Shown here in pieces: positions 22,383-30,078 of a DNA stretch of 30,078 nucleotides; the stretch's first letter is position 1, and each line of letters starts with the position of its first letter. A program made the position numbers and the translations under genes. The notes beneath the pieces were generated by a model. That model was not told the origin of the DNA. It saw nothing but the letters and a program-made list of their open reading frames with translations, and did no database searches. The DNA comes from JBBSBR01 sp038251135 (GTDB taxonomy: Bacteria > Patescibacteriota > Saccharimonadia > UBA4664): assembly GCA_038251135.1 (NCBI GenBank), contig JBBSBR010000011.1, forward strand, positions 1-30,078, given 5' to 3'.

Positions 22383-25331
22383 CTATTGAACGGTGAAGTT
22401 ACTGGCCGGCGTAATACTGTCTTGGTTGGATATTACATACCAATTATGGGTAAAGTTGATCGTGCCAACCGTTGCCGTCGCAGTAAGTTCGGAAGTCGTG
22501 GTCTTCTTCTGGCCGTCCACATACAGATCATAGGACGTAGCCCCAGGGTCGCGGGTCCATACAAACGTCACCGGGCCTTTAGGCACGGGGCTTATGCTGC
22601 TGTTGGGGCTCACCGTCTTAAAGCTGGCATTGCTGGTATTGGTGACGGTCACGACCTGCTCGTCACTGCCTTGGTAGAAGCCGGTATCGGTCACGACCGC
22701 CTTGAAGGTGTGCGAGCCGGTGGCCGTCGGCGAGTAGGAGACCGGGAAGGTTCCCGAGTCGTTGATGGTCTGGGTGGAAATGATCTGATCGTCGAAGAAG
22801 ACTTGCAGTTGGGCGGTCCCGATGCCGGTCTTGGTCGTACCGAAGGCACCGAGAGTCACTTTGACGTTAAAGTTATAGGGGCCGCCACCGGTCGCTCCGG
22901 ATATCGTCACAATCGGTTTGGCATCGTCACAGGCATGGATATTATCCGAGGCGGTCGGCAGGGTGCCGCCCGAGGTCGTATATCCCGCGGCCTGGAGACC
23001 TTTGAGCCACAGGTTGTATTGCGTGGAATTCTCGGCGTAGGTAATCTCGGGCAGGATTGCGCTGGAATAGGCCACGTCCTGCGCCAACGGCGGGGTACAG
23101 TCGGTGGCGAGCAGTCCCGAAACCTTGTCGATGGTAGCTTTTTTGCCGTCGGCCGACGTCATCGGAACATACCAAGAGCCGAAGACATCGGTGGTTAGAT
23201 GTTTGCTCGAGGGGGATGGCAGGCGCCCGGTATCCTTATCGAGCGTAACCGTCTTGATACCGGTCGGAGCCTTCCAGGCATCGTTGGCTTGACCCTTCAG
23301 TATGAGATTCATGTACTCACGCCAGACCGGGGCGGCGATGTCGGCCGCGGCGCCGCTCATCGGCGCGTTGTTGTTGTTGCCAACCCAAACTCCGGCCGTT
23401 AGACCCTGAGTAAATCCGACCGTCCAAGCGTCGTTAAAGTGTTCGGTCGTACCGGTCTTGACGCCGTAGTGGACGCAGTTGGTACTCGAATTGGTAGTAC
23501 AAGCGTTTTGCAGGATTAGGTCATTGCCGAAGACGAAGGTTTTGGCTGCCTGATCGCTTAAGACGTTGGCCACCAGGTAGGATACCTGCGGGTCGAGTAC
23601 CGCTTTTGGTTTCTTGGGCTTGGTATTGTCTTCGAGCACGTTGCCCTTGGGGTCGGTAACAGTCAGTACCGGCGTCTGCTCGTAGTGCTGGCCGCCGTTG
23701 GCAAAGCTTTCATAGGCATTGGCCATTTCGGTCAATTTGACCTCGCCGGAACCCAGCACCAAGGAGTATCCGTAGCTGTCGGGCGGGTTGTTTAGGGTAT
23801 CGATACCCAGAGACTTGGCCGTGGCGATGGAGTCGGACACTCCGGCCATGGCAAGTGTTTTGACGGCCGGTATGTTAAGCGATCCAGCCAAGGCTTGGCG
23901 CGCTGTTATGATGCCGTAGTTTTTTAGGCCGAAGTTGGTCGGTTTATAGCCGCCGAAGTCGGTCGGCACATCGTACAGCGTGGTACCGGGGCCGTAAGTT
24001 GGGCATGACCGGTCTTTGGCACAGGTGTTATTGGCATTTTTGCCAAACAGCGTGGCGTAGACTATCGGTTTGAAGGACGACCCCGGTTGGCGCAGAGCAG
24101 TGGCGACGTTATAGTTTCCGAATGTCTTGTCGTAGAAATCATAAGAACCCACCATCGCCAGTATCTGACCTGAGTTGGGATCGGTCGAAACGAGGGCCGA
24201 GTTGCTGCCGCCCAGACCTCGGATGTGCTTCATGTTGTCGGCGACGGCCTTCTCGGCGGCGACCTGTTTGTCGTAATCGAGGGTTGTGATTATTTTGAGG
24301 CCGCCCTCCGTGACCTGGGTCGAGCCGTATTTATTTTCGAGGTACTCCTGGGTATAAAGTACGAAATGCGGCGCCTTGATGTTGGCATACTGACTCTGCT
24401 GGGGGTTAACATCGGCCTTGAGATCGTCGGCCGTCCACTTGGCCGCCGTCGCTTCGGCCTTCGATATGTACTTCTGCTCCACCATCAGGTCGAGGATTTC
24501 GTGCTGGCGGTCAAGCAGTTCAGCTACATGGGTCCCGTACGGCGAGTAATAGGTTGGGGCGTTTGGAATAGCGGCCAAAATGGCCGATTCGCTCAAGTTC
24601 AAATTTTTTGCACAGAGCTGGTCGGTCGTACCCTTGTCGATGCGTTGCGGGAAGTATGTCTTACAGGCACTTTCGATGCCGTAGGCTCGATTGCCGTAAG
24701 GTATCTCGTTTAAATAGAGTTTGAGAATGTCATTTTTGGAGTAAAACTGCTCAATTTCAATCGAGAGAATAAGCTCTTTGATCTTACGTGAGTAGGATCG
24801 CTCGTTGGTCAGCAGTGCATTCTTGACGTACTGCTGGGTAATCGTCGAACCGCCGCCTTTCGAAGGGTCGTGGAAGATTACGCCTTGCAAGGCGCGGCCG
24901 AGGCCAAAGATGCTGAAGGCTCCGTGGCTGTAGAAATTTTTATCTTCGATGGCAATAGTGGCGTGCTTCACGTTGTCCGGCATATTCGCAAAATCGATGA
25001 TGCTGCGGTTCGTATCCCCGTAGAGTTCATAGAGCAATACTTTCCCGGTCCGGTCATAAAACTTCGTCGTCTGAGCGGAGACGCGGGCGTTGATTTTGCT
25101 CGGCGACGGCAGATCTTTGGCATACCACAAGAAGACCAGGAATATAAAGAGTAAGAATACGCCGAATAGCTTGGCTAGGCGGATAACTCCGGCCCGGCTG
25201 ATCCAGTAGGCCTTAAATCGGCTTGGAGTAAATGATAGGAAGAAGCGTTGTAAAGTTCCTTTGAAGCCAGTGGCGGGCTTATGAATCGGCTTGGCTGGCT
25301 GTGGCTTCCGGACGCGGCGTTTTGTTGCCAT
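22383..25331 (-). CDS. Class A penicillin-binding protein (PBP1A-like) with C-terminal Ig-like domains
   Basis: The 982-residue protein has a basic cytoplasmic tail, a transmembrane helix (about 52-70), and a glycosyltransferase GT51 domain with catalytic E129 (IAIEDKNFYSHG) and GGSTITQQYVKN. The transpeptidase carries S418-x-x-K421 (PGSSFKP), S484-x-N486 and K625-T-G627. It polymerises and cross-links peptidoglycan outside the membrane. Beyond about residue 790 lie two beta-sandwich Ig/fibronectin-like repeats (VTISGATGGG...; GPVTFVWTRDPGATSYDLYVDG), probably for cell-wall binding. Paired cysteines (for example C611/C619) could form disulfides. GAGG lies 5 nt before the ATG. Confidence 0.96.
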   Translation of the reverse strand: MATKRRVRKPQPAKPIHKPATGFKGTLQRFFLSFTPSRFKAYWISRAGVIRLAKLFGVFLLFIFLVFLWYAKDLPSPSKINARVSAQTTKFYDRTGKVLLYELYGDTNRSIIDFANMPDNVKHATIAIEDKNFYSHGAFSIFGLGRALQGVIFHDPSKGGGSTITQQYVKNALLTNERSYSRKIKELILSIEIEQFYSKNDILKLYLNEIPYGNRAYGIESACKTYFPQRIDKGTTDQLCAKNLNLSESAILAAIPNAPTYYSPYGTHVAELLDRQHEILDLMVEQKYISKAEATAAKWTADDLKADVNPQQSQYANIKAPHFVLYTQEYLENKYGSTQVTEGGLKIITTLDYDKQVAAEKAVADNMKHIRGLGGSNSALVSTDPNSGQILAMVGSYDFYDKTFGNYNVATALRQPGSSFKPIVYATLFGKNANNTCAKDRSCPTYGPGTTLYDVPTDFGGYKPTNFGLKNYGIITARQALAGSLNIPAVKTLAMAGVSDSIATAKSLGIDTLNNPPDSYGYSLVLGSGEVKLTEMANAYESFANGGQHYEQTPVLTVTDPKGNVLEDNTKPKKPKAVLDPQVSYLVANVLSDQAAKTFVFGNDLILQNACTTNSSTNCVHYGVKTGTTEHFNDAWTVGFTQGLTAGVWVGNNNNAPMSGAAADIAAPVWREYMNLILKGQANDAWKAPTGIKTVTLDKDTGRLPSPSSKHLTTDVFGSWYVPMTSADGKKATIDKVSGLLATDCTPPLAQDVAYSSAILPEITYAENSTQYNLWLKGLQAAGYTTSGGTLPTASDNIHACDDAKPIVTISGATGGGPYNFNVKVTLGAFGTTKTGIGTAQLQVFFDDQIISTQTINDSGTFPVSYSPTATGSHTFKAVVTDTGFYQGSDEQVVTVTNTSNASFKTVSPNSSISPVPKGPVTFVWTRDPGATSYDLYVDGQKKTTTSELTATATVGTINFTHNWYVISNQDSITPASNFTVQ

Positions 25332-25385
25332 GTATCCTCAATCTAAATAGTTGGACTAAACAATAATTACGAACGTAACCGTCAT

Positions 25386-25394
25386 ATTATACCA
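25386..25394 (-). promoter_or_regulatory. Extended -10 promoter for the penicillin-binding protein
   Basis: On the minus strand TGG-TATAAT predicts a start near 25379 and a leader of about 48 nt. It is back-to-back with the promoter of the next plus-strand gene. Confidence 0.5.
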
Positions 25395-25413
25395 ATATTC
25401 TTCAAACTTTGCG

Positions 25414-25422
25414 TGCTAAACT
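25414..25422 (+). promoter_or_regulatory. Extended -10 promoter, leaderless type
   Basis: TGC-TAAACT lies 14 nt (first base of the -10) before the ATG at 25431 and is identical to the box upstream of tyrS. Confidence 0.5.
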
Positions 25423-25430
25423 ACGAGCAT

Positions 25431-25862
25431 ATGCTGCTTACTAACCATGCCTTGACCGGCGTAGTCCTGGGAACGGTTATCGAGAATGAGGTCGTCTTGG
25501 CGCCGATTGCCTTCGGTTCTCATCTGCTGCTCGACAGTTTGCCGCATTTTGGTATCGACGGATTGGATTTTCGGACGCCTAAAGGCTTCATAATCGGGTC
25601 AATTGACTTCGCCGGAGCCCTGACGGTTCTTGGGCTCAGCCTGATAATTGCTCCCGAGCGAGCCAGTCATACCATTATAGGTTGGCTCGGTGCGACGCTG
25701 CCGGATCTTTTCTATTTGTTTGAGATTTTTGGCAAGCGAACCGTCTTTCCGGCTTTTCGTAAGTTTCACAGTTCGATTCAGTGGAGCGAAACACCGCCGG
25801 GAACCATCGTGGATGTCATCTGGGGGTCGCTGATGCTCTACTTACTTCATGCTCGGCTCTAG
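25431..25862 (+). CDS. Small membrane protein resembling YdjM/DUF457 metal-dependent hydrolases
   Basis: The ATG at 25431 is chosen because the -10 box ends just before it; a GTG at 25413 would lie inside the promoter. The 143-residue product starts MLLTNHALTGVVLGTVIEN and has hydrophobic segments around 25-40, 55-75 and 80-97. Scattered histidines (NH, GSHLLLDSLPHFG, KFHSSIQW) match the pattern of YdjM-like inner-membrane hydrolases (NHALTG..., H..LD..PH). The active-site assignment is tentative because the protein is short. It sits between divergent PBP and tyrS, with its own promoter. Function unknown. Confidence 0.65.
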   Translation: MLLTNHALTGVVLGTVIENEVVLAPIAFGSHLLLDSLPHFGIDGLDFRTPKGFIIGSIDFAGALTVLGLSLIIAPERASHTIIGWLGATLPDLFYLFEIFGKRTVFPAFRKFHSSIQWSETPPGTIVDVIWGSLMLYLLHARL

Positions 25863-25865
25863 ATC

Positions 25866-25874
25866 TGCTAAACT
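25866..25874 (+). promoter_or_regulatory. tyrS extended -10 promoter, near-leaderless
   Basis: TGC-TAAACT has its -10 first base 15 nt before the tyrS ATG, so the leader is about 3 nt. No convincing Shine-Dalgarno sequence is present. Confidence 0.5.
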
Positions 25875-25883
25875 GAGAGCCAT

Positions 25884-27056
25884 ATGGATGAATTACTTAC
25901 CCGCGGCGTGGATCAGATTATCGGCCAGGACGAGCTCGAGAAGGCTTTAAAGTCGAGCCGTAAGCTCAGAATTAAACTCGGAGTGGATCCGACCAGCCCC
26001 GATATTCATCTGGGTCATGCTGTCTCGCTACGTAAATTGCGCCAATTTCAAGATCTCGGTCATACGGTAATCTTTTTGATCGGCGACTATACGACCAAAA
26101 TTGGCGATCCGTCGGGCCGCAGCAAGACGCGGCCGATGCTGACCGACGCCGAGATAGAGGCGAACGCGCAGACGTATCTCGAACAGGTCGGCCAGATTCT
26201 CGATCTGAAGAAGGTCGAGATTAGGCGCAACAGCGAGTGGCTGAGCAAATTGAGCTTCGCCGACCTGATTACTTTGGCGGCCAAATTAAGCGTAGCCCAG
26301 CTCATTGAACGCGATGATTTTGAGAAACGGCTGAAAGCCGGTCAGGAATTATCGTTGCACGAGCTCCTGTACCCGCTTATGCAGGCTTACGATTCGGTCG
26401 CTCTGGAGGCCGACATGGAGTTCGGCGGCACCGATCAGCTCTTTAACTTACTGGCCGGTCGCGATCTTCAGCGCAAGATGGATCAGCGGCCTCAGGTCGT
26501 CTTTACGACCAAGCTGCTCGTCGGCACCGACGGTTCCAAGAAGATGTCGAAGAGCCTGGATAACTACGTCGCATTAAACGACGCTCCGGTGGATATGTAC
26601 GGCAAGCTCATGAGTATGCGCGACGAATTAATGGCCTCATACTACGAGCTCTGTACCGACATTCCCATGAACGTTATCGATGAGCTTGTGAAGTCGCTCG
26701 CCGAGGGCGCAAATCCGCGCGATCCGAAGGCCTCGCTCGCCCGTGAGATCGTCGGGATTTACTACAGTCCGGCGGTTGCCGTTGAGGCGGAAGCGGCTTG
26801 GAATCATCAGTTCCGCGAGGGCGGTCGGCCGGACGACATCGAGGAATTCACGATTCGGGACAAATATCTCCCGCTCGTCGACGTCTTAGTGAGCAGCGGT
26901 CTGGCCGCCAGCAAAAGCGAGGCGCGTCGGCTCATTGAGCAGGGCGGGGTTAAACTCGATGACTCGGTTCAGCTCCCAGCGTCAGCCCCGGTTTTTGCCG
27001 ATGGCGATATTCTTCAGGTGGGCAAGCGCCGCTATCTCAAATTGCGCATCAAATGA
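25884..27056 (+). CDS. tyrS: Tyrosyl-tRNA synthetase
   Basis: The 390-residue class I synthetase has the HIGH-type motif HLGH (42-45) in PTSPDIHLGHAV, the KMSKS loop (220-224), and a C-terminal S4 RNA-binding domain (about 325-390, VLVSSGLAASKSEARRLIEQGGVKLD). The tyrosine pocket region YDSVALEADMEFGGTDQLFN is conserved. It charges tRNA(Tyr) with tyrosine. Its overall form matches the TyrS2/TyrZ type. Its last bases overlap the recG ATG (ATGA), so the two are translationally coupled. Confidence 0.96.
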   Translation: MDELLTRGVDQIIGQDELEKALKSSRKLRIKLGVDPTSPDIHLGHAVSLRKLRQFQDLGHTVIFLIGDYTTKIGDPSGRSKTRPMLTDAEIEANAQTYLEQVGQILDLKKVEIRRNSEWLSKLSFADLITLAAKLSVAQLIERDDFEKRLKAGQELSLHELLYPLMQAYDSVALEADMEFGGTDQLFNLLAGRDLQRKMDQRPQVVFTTKLLVGTDGSKKMSKSLDNYVALNDAPVDMYGKLMSMRDELMASYYELCTDIPMNVIDELVKSLAEGANPRDPKASLAREIVGIYYSPAVAVEAEAAWNHQFREGGRPDDIEEFTIRDKYLPLVDVLVSSGLAASKSEARRLIEQGGVKLDDSVQLPASAPVFADGDILQVGKRRYLKLRIK

Positions 27057-29104
27057 GTCACGATTGGCAGCAGCGCCCGATAGGCTCCCTCAAAGGCGTC
27101 GGCCCTGAGGCTGAGCGTAAACTTGCGCGCCTGGGAATTACTACGGCCGGTGAATTGGTACGCCACTTCCCTCGCCGTTATGACGATTACTCACAGATAA
27201 TCGAGATCCGTTCCATGCGGCCGGGCAAAGTGACGTTCCGCGGCACAATTGAACGCGTCACGGCCCGCTATGCGCGAGCCAAAAAGCTCCATCTCACGGA
27301 GGCTATTATCTCGGACGGTACGGGTACGGTGAAGGCAATTTGGTTTAATCAATCGTATCTGGCCAAATCTATTCCCACCGGTACCCAGGTGCTCGTTTCG
27401 GGCGAACTTAAGTTCAAAAATAACGATCTGGCAATGCAGTCGCCGGCGATCGAGACGATTCAGGAAGGCAAAGACTTTAAGGATACGGGTCGGATTGTGC
27501 CCGTTTATCCCGAGACGGAAGGCCTTTCGAGCAAGCAGCTTCGCGGATTAATACAGCCGCTGATACCCCTCGTGGCTACTCTGGAGGAGACGTTGCCCGC
27601 ATCGATTGCTAAAGCCCGAGGGCTTATCGGTTATGCCGAGGCCATTGCCGAAATTCACTTTCCCGCCTCGACCAAACGGTTGGAGTTGGCGCGGTATCGT
27701 CTGGCTTTCGAAGAGCTGTGGATCCTGATGCTCGCAAGTTTGGTAATTAAAAACGAGATTAAGACCGAGGCGGCTCCTCAGATCGCTTTTCGTCTCGAGG
27801 TAGTGCAACGGGTTATTTCCGAGTTGGCCTTCGAGCTGACTTCGTCGCAGAAACAGGCTGCCTGGGAGATCTTTCAGGACATGAATCACGAACAGCCGAT
27901 GAACCGGCTCCTCGAGGGAGATGTCGGCTCGGGCAAGACGGCCGTCGCGCTCATGGCGGCCATTATGGCCATGGCTAACGGCCACCAGGCAGCTCTCATG
28001 GTTCCGACCGAAGTTCTGGCCCGCCAGCACGCCGCCAAGCTCTCATCCATAGTCGAACGAATCGGTTACGAGACCGTAGTGGTTCTGGGTAAGCAGCCGG
28101 TTCCGGAGCGCAAAGCCGCCCTAGAGCGCCTGGCGACGGGAGCTCCGATGCTGGCGATCGGGACGCAGGCACTGATCGGCGATCAGGTGACTTTGCCCAA
28201 CCTGGGTTTGGTGATAATCGATGAGCAGCATCGTTTCGGCGTAAATCAGCGCACGACTCTCAAGGCCAAGGGAGAACGTTTGCCCCATTTGCTCTCTATG
28301 ACCGCTACGCCCATCCCGCGTACGTTGCAACTTACGGTCTACGGCGACTTGGATATCAGTATCATCGCGGGATTGCCGCCCGGCCGCCAACCCATCACGA
28401 CCGAGGCGGTAGACGTCAAACAACGCGAGCACGTATACGCGGCGATAAACGAGCAGCTGACAGCGGGCCGCCAAGCTTATGTGGTTTGCCCGCTCGTGGA
28501 AGATTCCGACGATCTGGCCTACAAGAGTGCCACGGGCGAAGCCGAGCGGCTGGCCGTCGGACCCTTCAAGGGGCGAAAGATCGGCCTGATGCACGGCAAA
28601 TTGTCGACGTCCGAAAAGCAGGCGGTAATGGAGGATTTCGCTGGCGGGAAGCTGGATATTCTCGTTGCCACGAGCGTGATCGAGGTGGGGATAGACGTCC
28701 CGAACGCCACGATAATGCTGGTCGAAGGAGCCGACCGGTTTGGCTTGGCGGCGCTCCATCAGCTCCGGGGACGGATCGGTCGGGGGGCGCACGCGTCATT
28801 TTGTTATCTGATATCAGAGAGTAAATCTCCGGGTTCGCTCGAGCGAGTGCGGGCACTCGAAAAGAGTCAGGACGGCTTTCGGCTGGCGCAGATCGACCTC
28901 GAACTTCGGGGTCCCGGTGAAATATACGGGCGGCGGCAGTCGGGCGACTTGGATCTGCAACTGGCCGACATCGGCGATGCCAAATTATTGTCCGCCGCGC
29001 GCAATGCGGCAGTTACGTTTCTCCAAGAGCCGGGTGTCATGCTAAAATATAAAGAGATAGCCAGGCGCGTAAACCGGCTCAAAGCCGTCACGTCACTCGA
29101 TTAG
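27053..29104 (+). CDS. recG: ATP-dependent DNA helicase RecG
   Basis: The 683-residue protein has the N-terminal wedge/OB domain (about 1-160, VTFRGTIERVTARYARAKKLHLTE). It also has superfamily 2 helicase motifs: Walker A GDVGSGKT (289-296), DEQH (390-393), SMTATPIPRTL, and the RecG motif VLVEGADRFGLAALHQLRGRIGRG-type sequence near the end. RecG remodels stalled replication forks and Holliday junctions. It overlaps tyrS by 4 nt and is followed 19 nt later by the zinc-PLC-fold protein. Length and motifs are complete. Confidence 0.96.
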   Translation: MSHDWQQRPIGSLKGVGPEAERKLARLGITTAGELVRHFPRRYDDYSQIIEIRSMRPGKVTFRGTIERVTARYARAKKLHLTEAIISDGTGTVKAIWFNQSYLAKSIPTGTQVLVSGELKFKNNDLAMQSPAIETIQEGKDFKDTGRIVPVYPETEGLSSKQLRGLIQPLIPLVATLEETLPASIAKARGLIGYAEAIAEIHFPASTKRLELARYRLAFEELWILMLASLVIKNEIKTEAAPQIAFRLEVVQRVISELAFELTSSQKQAAWEIFQDMNHEQPMNRLLEGDVGSGKTAVALMAAIMAMANGHQAALMVPTEVLARQHAAKLSSIVERIGYETVVVLGKQPVPERKAALERLATGAPMLAIGTQALIGDQVTLPNLGLVIIDEQHRFGVNQRTTLKAKGERLPHLLSMTATPIPRTLQLTVYGDLDISIIAGLPPGRQPITTEAVDVKQREHVYAAINEQLTAGRQAYVVCPLVEDSDDLAYKSATGEAERLAVGPFKGRKIGLMHGKLSTSEKQAVMEDFAGGKLDILVATSVIEVGIDVPNATIMLVEGADRFGLAALHQLRGRIGRGAHASFCYLISESKSPGSLERVRALEKSQDGFRLAQIDLELRGPGEIYGRRQSGDLDLQLADIGDAKLLSAARNAAVTFLQEPGVMLKYKEIARRVNRLKAVTSLD

Positions 29105-29123
29105 ACAGTCAGCAAGAGGGAAG

Positions 29124-29939
29124 ATGTATTCAGGGTTCGTTACAAAACACAAAACCGTATCCCGCTTGGGCATTCACCAGCGTTACGATATGGCGGCCTA
29201 CAGGATGATCTCGCAGTATTTGCCGGCGGGCGCTTTCCCGACGCTCAAAAATATCATCCACTTCGAGGGTTATAACGGTCCCGACGGCCTCAAGATTAAG
29301 TCGCGCGGCGAGCATGAGCCGAGTCACATGTACGATCCGGCCACCGATACCGGCGACGCTGCGACGCACATCGCCAACCACTACGACGCCCTCGTGCAAA
29401 ACCTGAAGTCGGGCGATCTGCTGCGCGGTTCATTCGAGGCATCCTGGCTGGCTCACTATATCTGTGACGGCCTCACGCCGGCTCATCACTGGCCGCTCGA
29501 AGATAAAGTCGCCGAGGCGGCCGCTCAAGTGAAGCCGGAACTTCGCCGCGCATCGCCCGCCAAGGTAGCCCAAAGCATACGTAAGCAATGGGATATCTGG
29601 GGCGCCAAAGGTCACATGTCGACTCATTTCAACTTCGAGATGGGTGTGGCGTTCGCACTGATGATATTTCCTATCAAACCCGTCTTCACGGAGGCTGAAA
29701 TGGCGCGGGCGCGGGAGCTGGGAGCGGTTGAGTACTTCAAAGCCGAGGCCCGTGATATTGCGACTCTTAATCTCTATGATGCTTTCTATCGCCAGGGCTG
29801 GACGACCGAGATCGCAACGGCGGTCAAAAATAAAGTTGCTCCGCAAGGCGCTCGTGCGATCGGTATCATTTGGTTGTTGGCGGTGCTCGAAGCGGGTCAG
29901 GACCTGGCCGTCCAGGAAATCAAAGCGGCGGTGCTGTGA
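29124..29939 (+). CDS. Zinc-dependent phospholipase C / P1 nuclease-fold protein
   Basis: The 271-residue helical protein contains H111-Y-x-x-D115-x-x-x-P119-x-H121, matching the HYxxDxxxPxH zinc signature of bacterial phospholipase C and S1/P1 nucleases. Further possible ligands are H18 (IHQRYD), H46, H64, H68, H82 and H86. No signal peptide is visible, unlike classical secreted PLC, so the protein may be cytoplasmic or leave by another route. GAGGGA lies about 4 nt before the ATG. It sits between recG and rsmD and shares the GTGA stop/start overlap with rsmD. Whether it cuts phospholipids, nucleic acid or nothing cannot be told from sequence. Confidence 0.72.
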   Translation: MYSGFVTKHKTVSRLGIHQRYDMAAYRMISQYLPAGAFPTLKNIIHFEGYNGPDGLKIKSRGEHEPSHMYDPATDTGDAATHIANHYDALVQNLKSGDLLRGSFEASWLAHYICDGLTPAHHWPLEDKVAEAAAQVKPELRRASPAKVAQSIRKQWDIWGAKGHMSTHFNFEMGVAFALMIFPIKPVFTEAEMARARELGAVEYFKAEARDIATLNLYDAFYRQGWTTEIATAVKNKVAPQGARAIGIIWLLAVLEAGQDLAVQEIKAAVL

Positions 29940-30078
29940 AGATCCAAGCGGGGCGCCTCAAGGGGCGCATCTTCGATCAGCCCAAATCCGGCGCCGTTCG
30001 GCCGCTCTCCGACAAAGTTCGGGCCGCAATTTTTGATGTAATCGGTTCGCCGGAGGGATTGGTCGTGCTGGACGCCTA
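29936..30078 (+). CDS. rsmD: 16S rRNA (guanine966-N2)-methyltransferase RsmD, N-terminus (partial)
   Basis: A GTG start overlapping the previous stop (GTGA) opens a frame that runs off the right edge (47 codons). It reads MKIQAGRLKGRIFDQPKSG, then VRPLSDKVRAAIFDVI and VVLDA. This matches RsmD: the AGxxKGR start, RPTxDxVREALF-type helix, and the beginning of the VLDLFAGSG methyltransferase loop. RsmD methylates G966 of 16S rRNA. Confidence 0.85.
   Translation, partial: MKIQAGRLKGRIFDQPKSGAVRPLSDKVRAAIFDVIGSPEGLVVLDA

Noticed and set aside
1285..27056. UGA recoded as glycine
   Set aside because: gatC and tyrS end at TGA exactly where family alignments and overlapping starts require a stop.
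1..30078. CRISPR arrays, insertion sequences, tRNA or rRNA genes
   Set aside because: No spaced direct repeats, transposase genes, terminal repeats or cloverleaf/T-loop sequences were recognised by eye.

Overview
The window is a gene-dense bacterial chromosome segment of moderately high GC. It looks like a Candidate Phyla Radiation (Patescibacteria) genome, most likely Saccharibacteria or a close relative. The evidence is the GatCAB amidotransferase operon, a compact set of housekeeping genes with almost no mobile or accessory DNA, very short or absent mRNA leaders, and a run of small YtxH/DUF5665-type membrane proteins. This lineage call is inference from gene content; no marker-gene tree could be run. 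TGA acts as a stop (gatC, tyrS), so the UGA-glycine code of Gracilibacteria/Absconditabacteria does not apply.

Layout. (a) 1-1230: the N-terminus of an exported or anchored protein (minus), then an HxlR-type regulator (minus) divergent from an NADPH:FMN reductase (plus), with palindromic operators between them. (b) 1249-5543: gatC-gatA-[membrane-anchored HEPN-like protein]-gatB-mscS, tightly packed. (c) 5629-6677: three small membrane proteins, including YtxH and DUF5665. (d) 6778-12179: dnaE, then rplS-rnhB-yraN, with a terminator hairpin inside the first codons of rnhB. (e) 12169-15503: a large M1 aminopeptidase (minus) divergent from a NYN/PIN-like protein. (f) 15537-19751: nusA with a terminator-like hairpin at its transcript start, then clpC under a CIRCE (HrcA) operator. 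(g) 19780-22366: radA and a membrane PIN-TRAM protein, closed by a bidirectional terminator. (h) 22383-25331: a class A penicillin-binding protein (minus). (i) 25431-30078: a small membrane protein, tyrS-recG, a zinc phospholipase C/P1-nuclease-fold protein, and the start of rsmD.

Functionally the window serves replication and repair (DnaE, RecG, RadA, RNase HII, YraN), translation (GatCAB, TyrRS, L19, RsmD), transcription elongation and termination (NusA), proteostasis (ClpC, M1 peptidase) and the cell envelope (PBP, MscS, YtxH group).

The most interesting signals are regulatory. Six promoters share an extended -10 of the form TGCTAnnnT. Several of these, plus that of gatC, lie only 12-15 nt before a start codon, which predicts leaderless or near-leaderless mRNAs. 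A CIRCE operator overlaps the clpC promoter. Hairpins with U-tracts occupy the nusA transcript start and the first codons of rnhB. I did not see an obvious new multi-gene defence or biosynthetic system. The best candidates for undescribed biology are the membrane-anchored HEPN-like protein inside the gat operon, the NYN-like protein, the L19 acidic tail and the zinc-PLC-fold protein beside recG.
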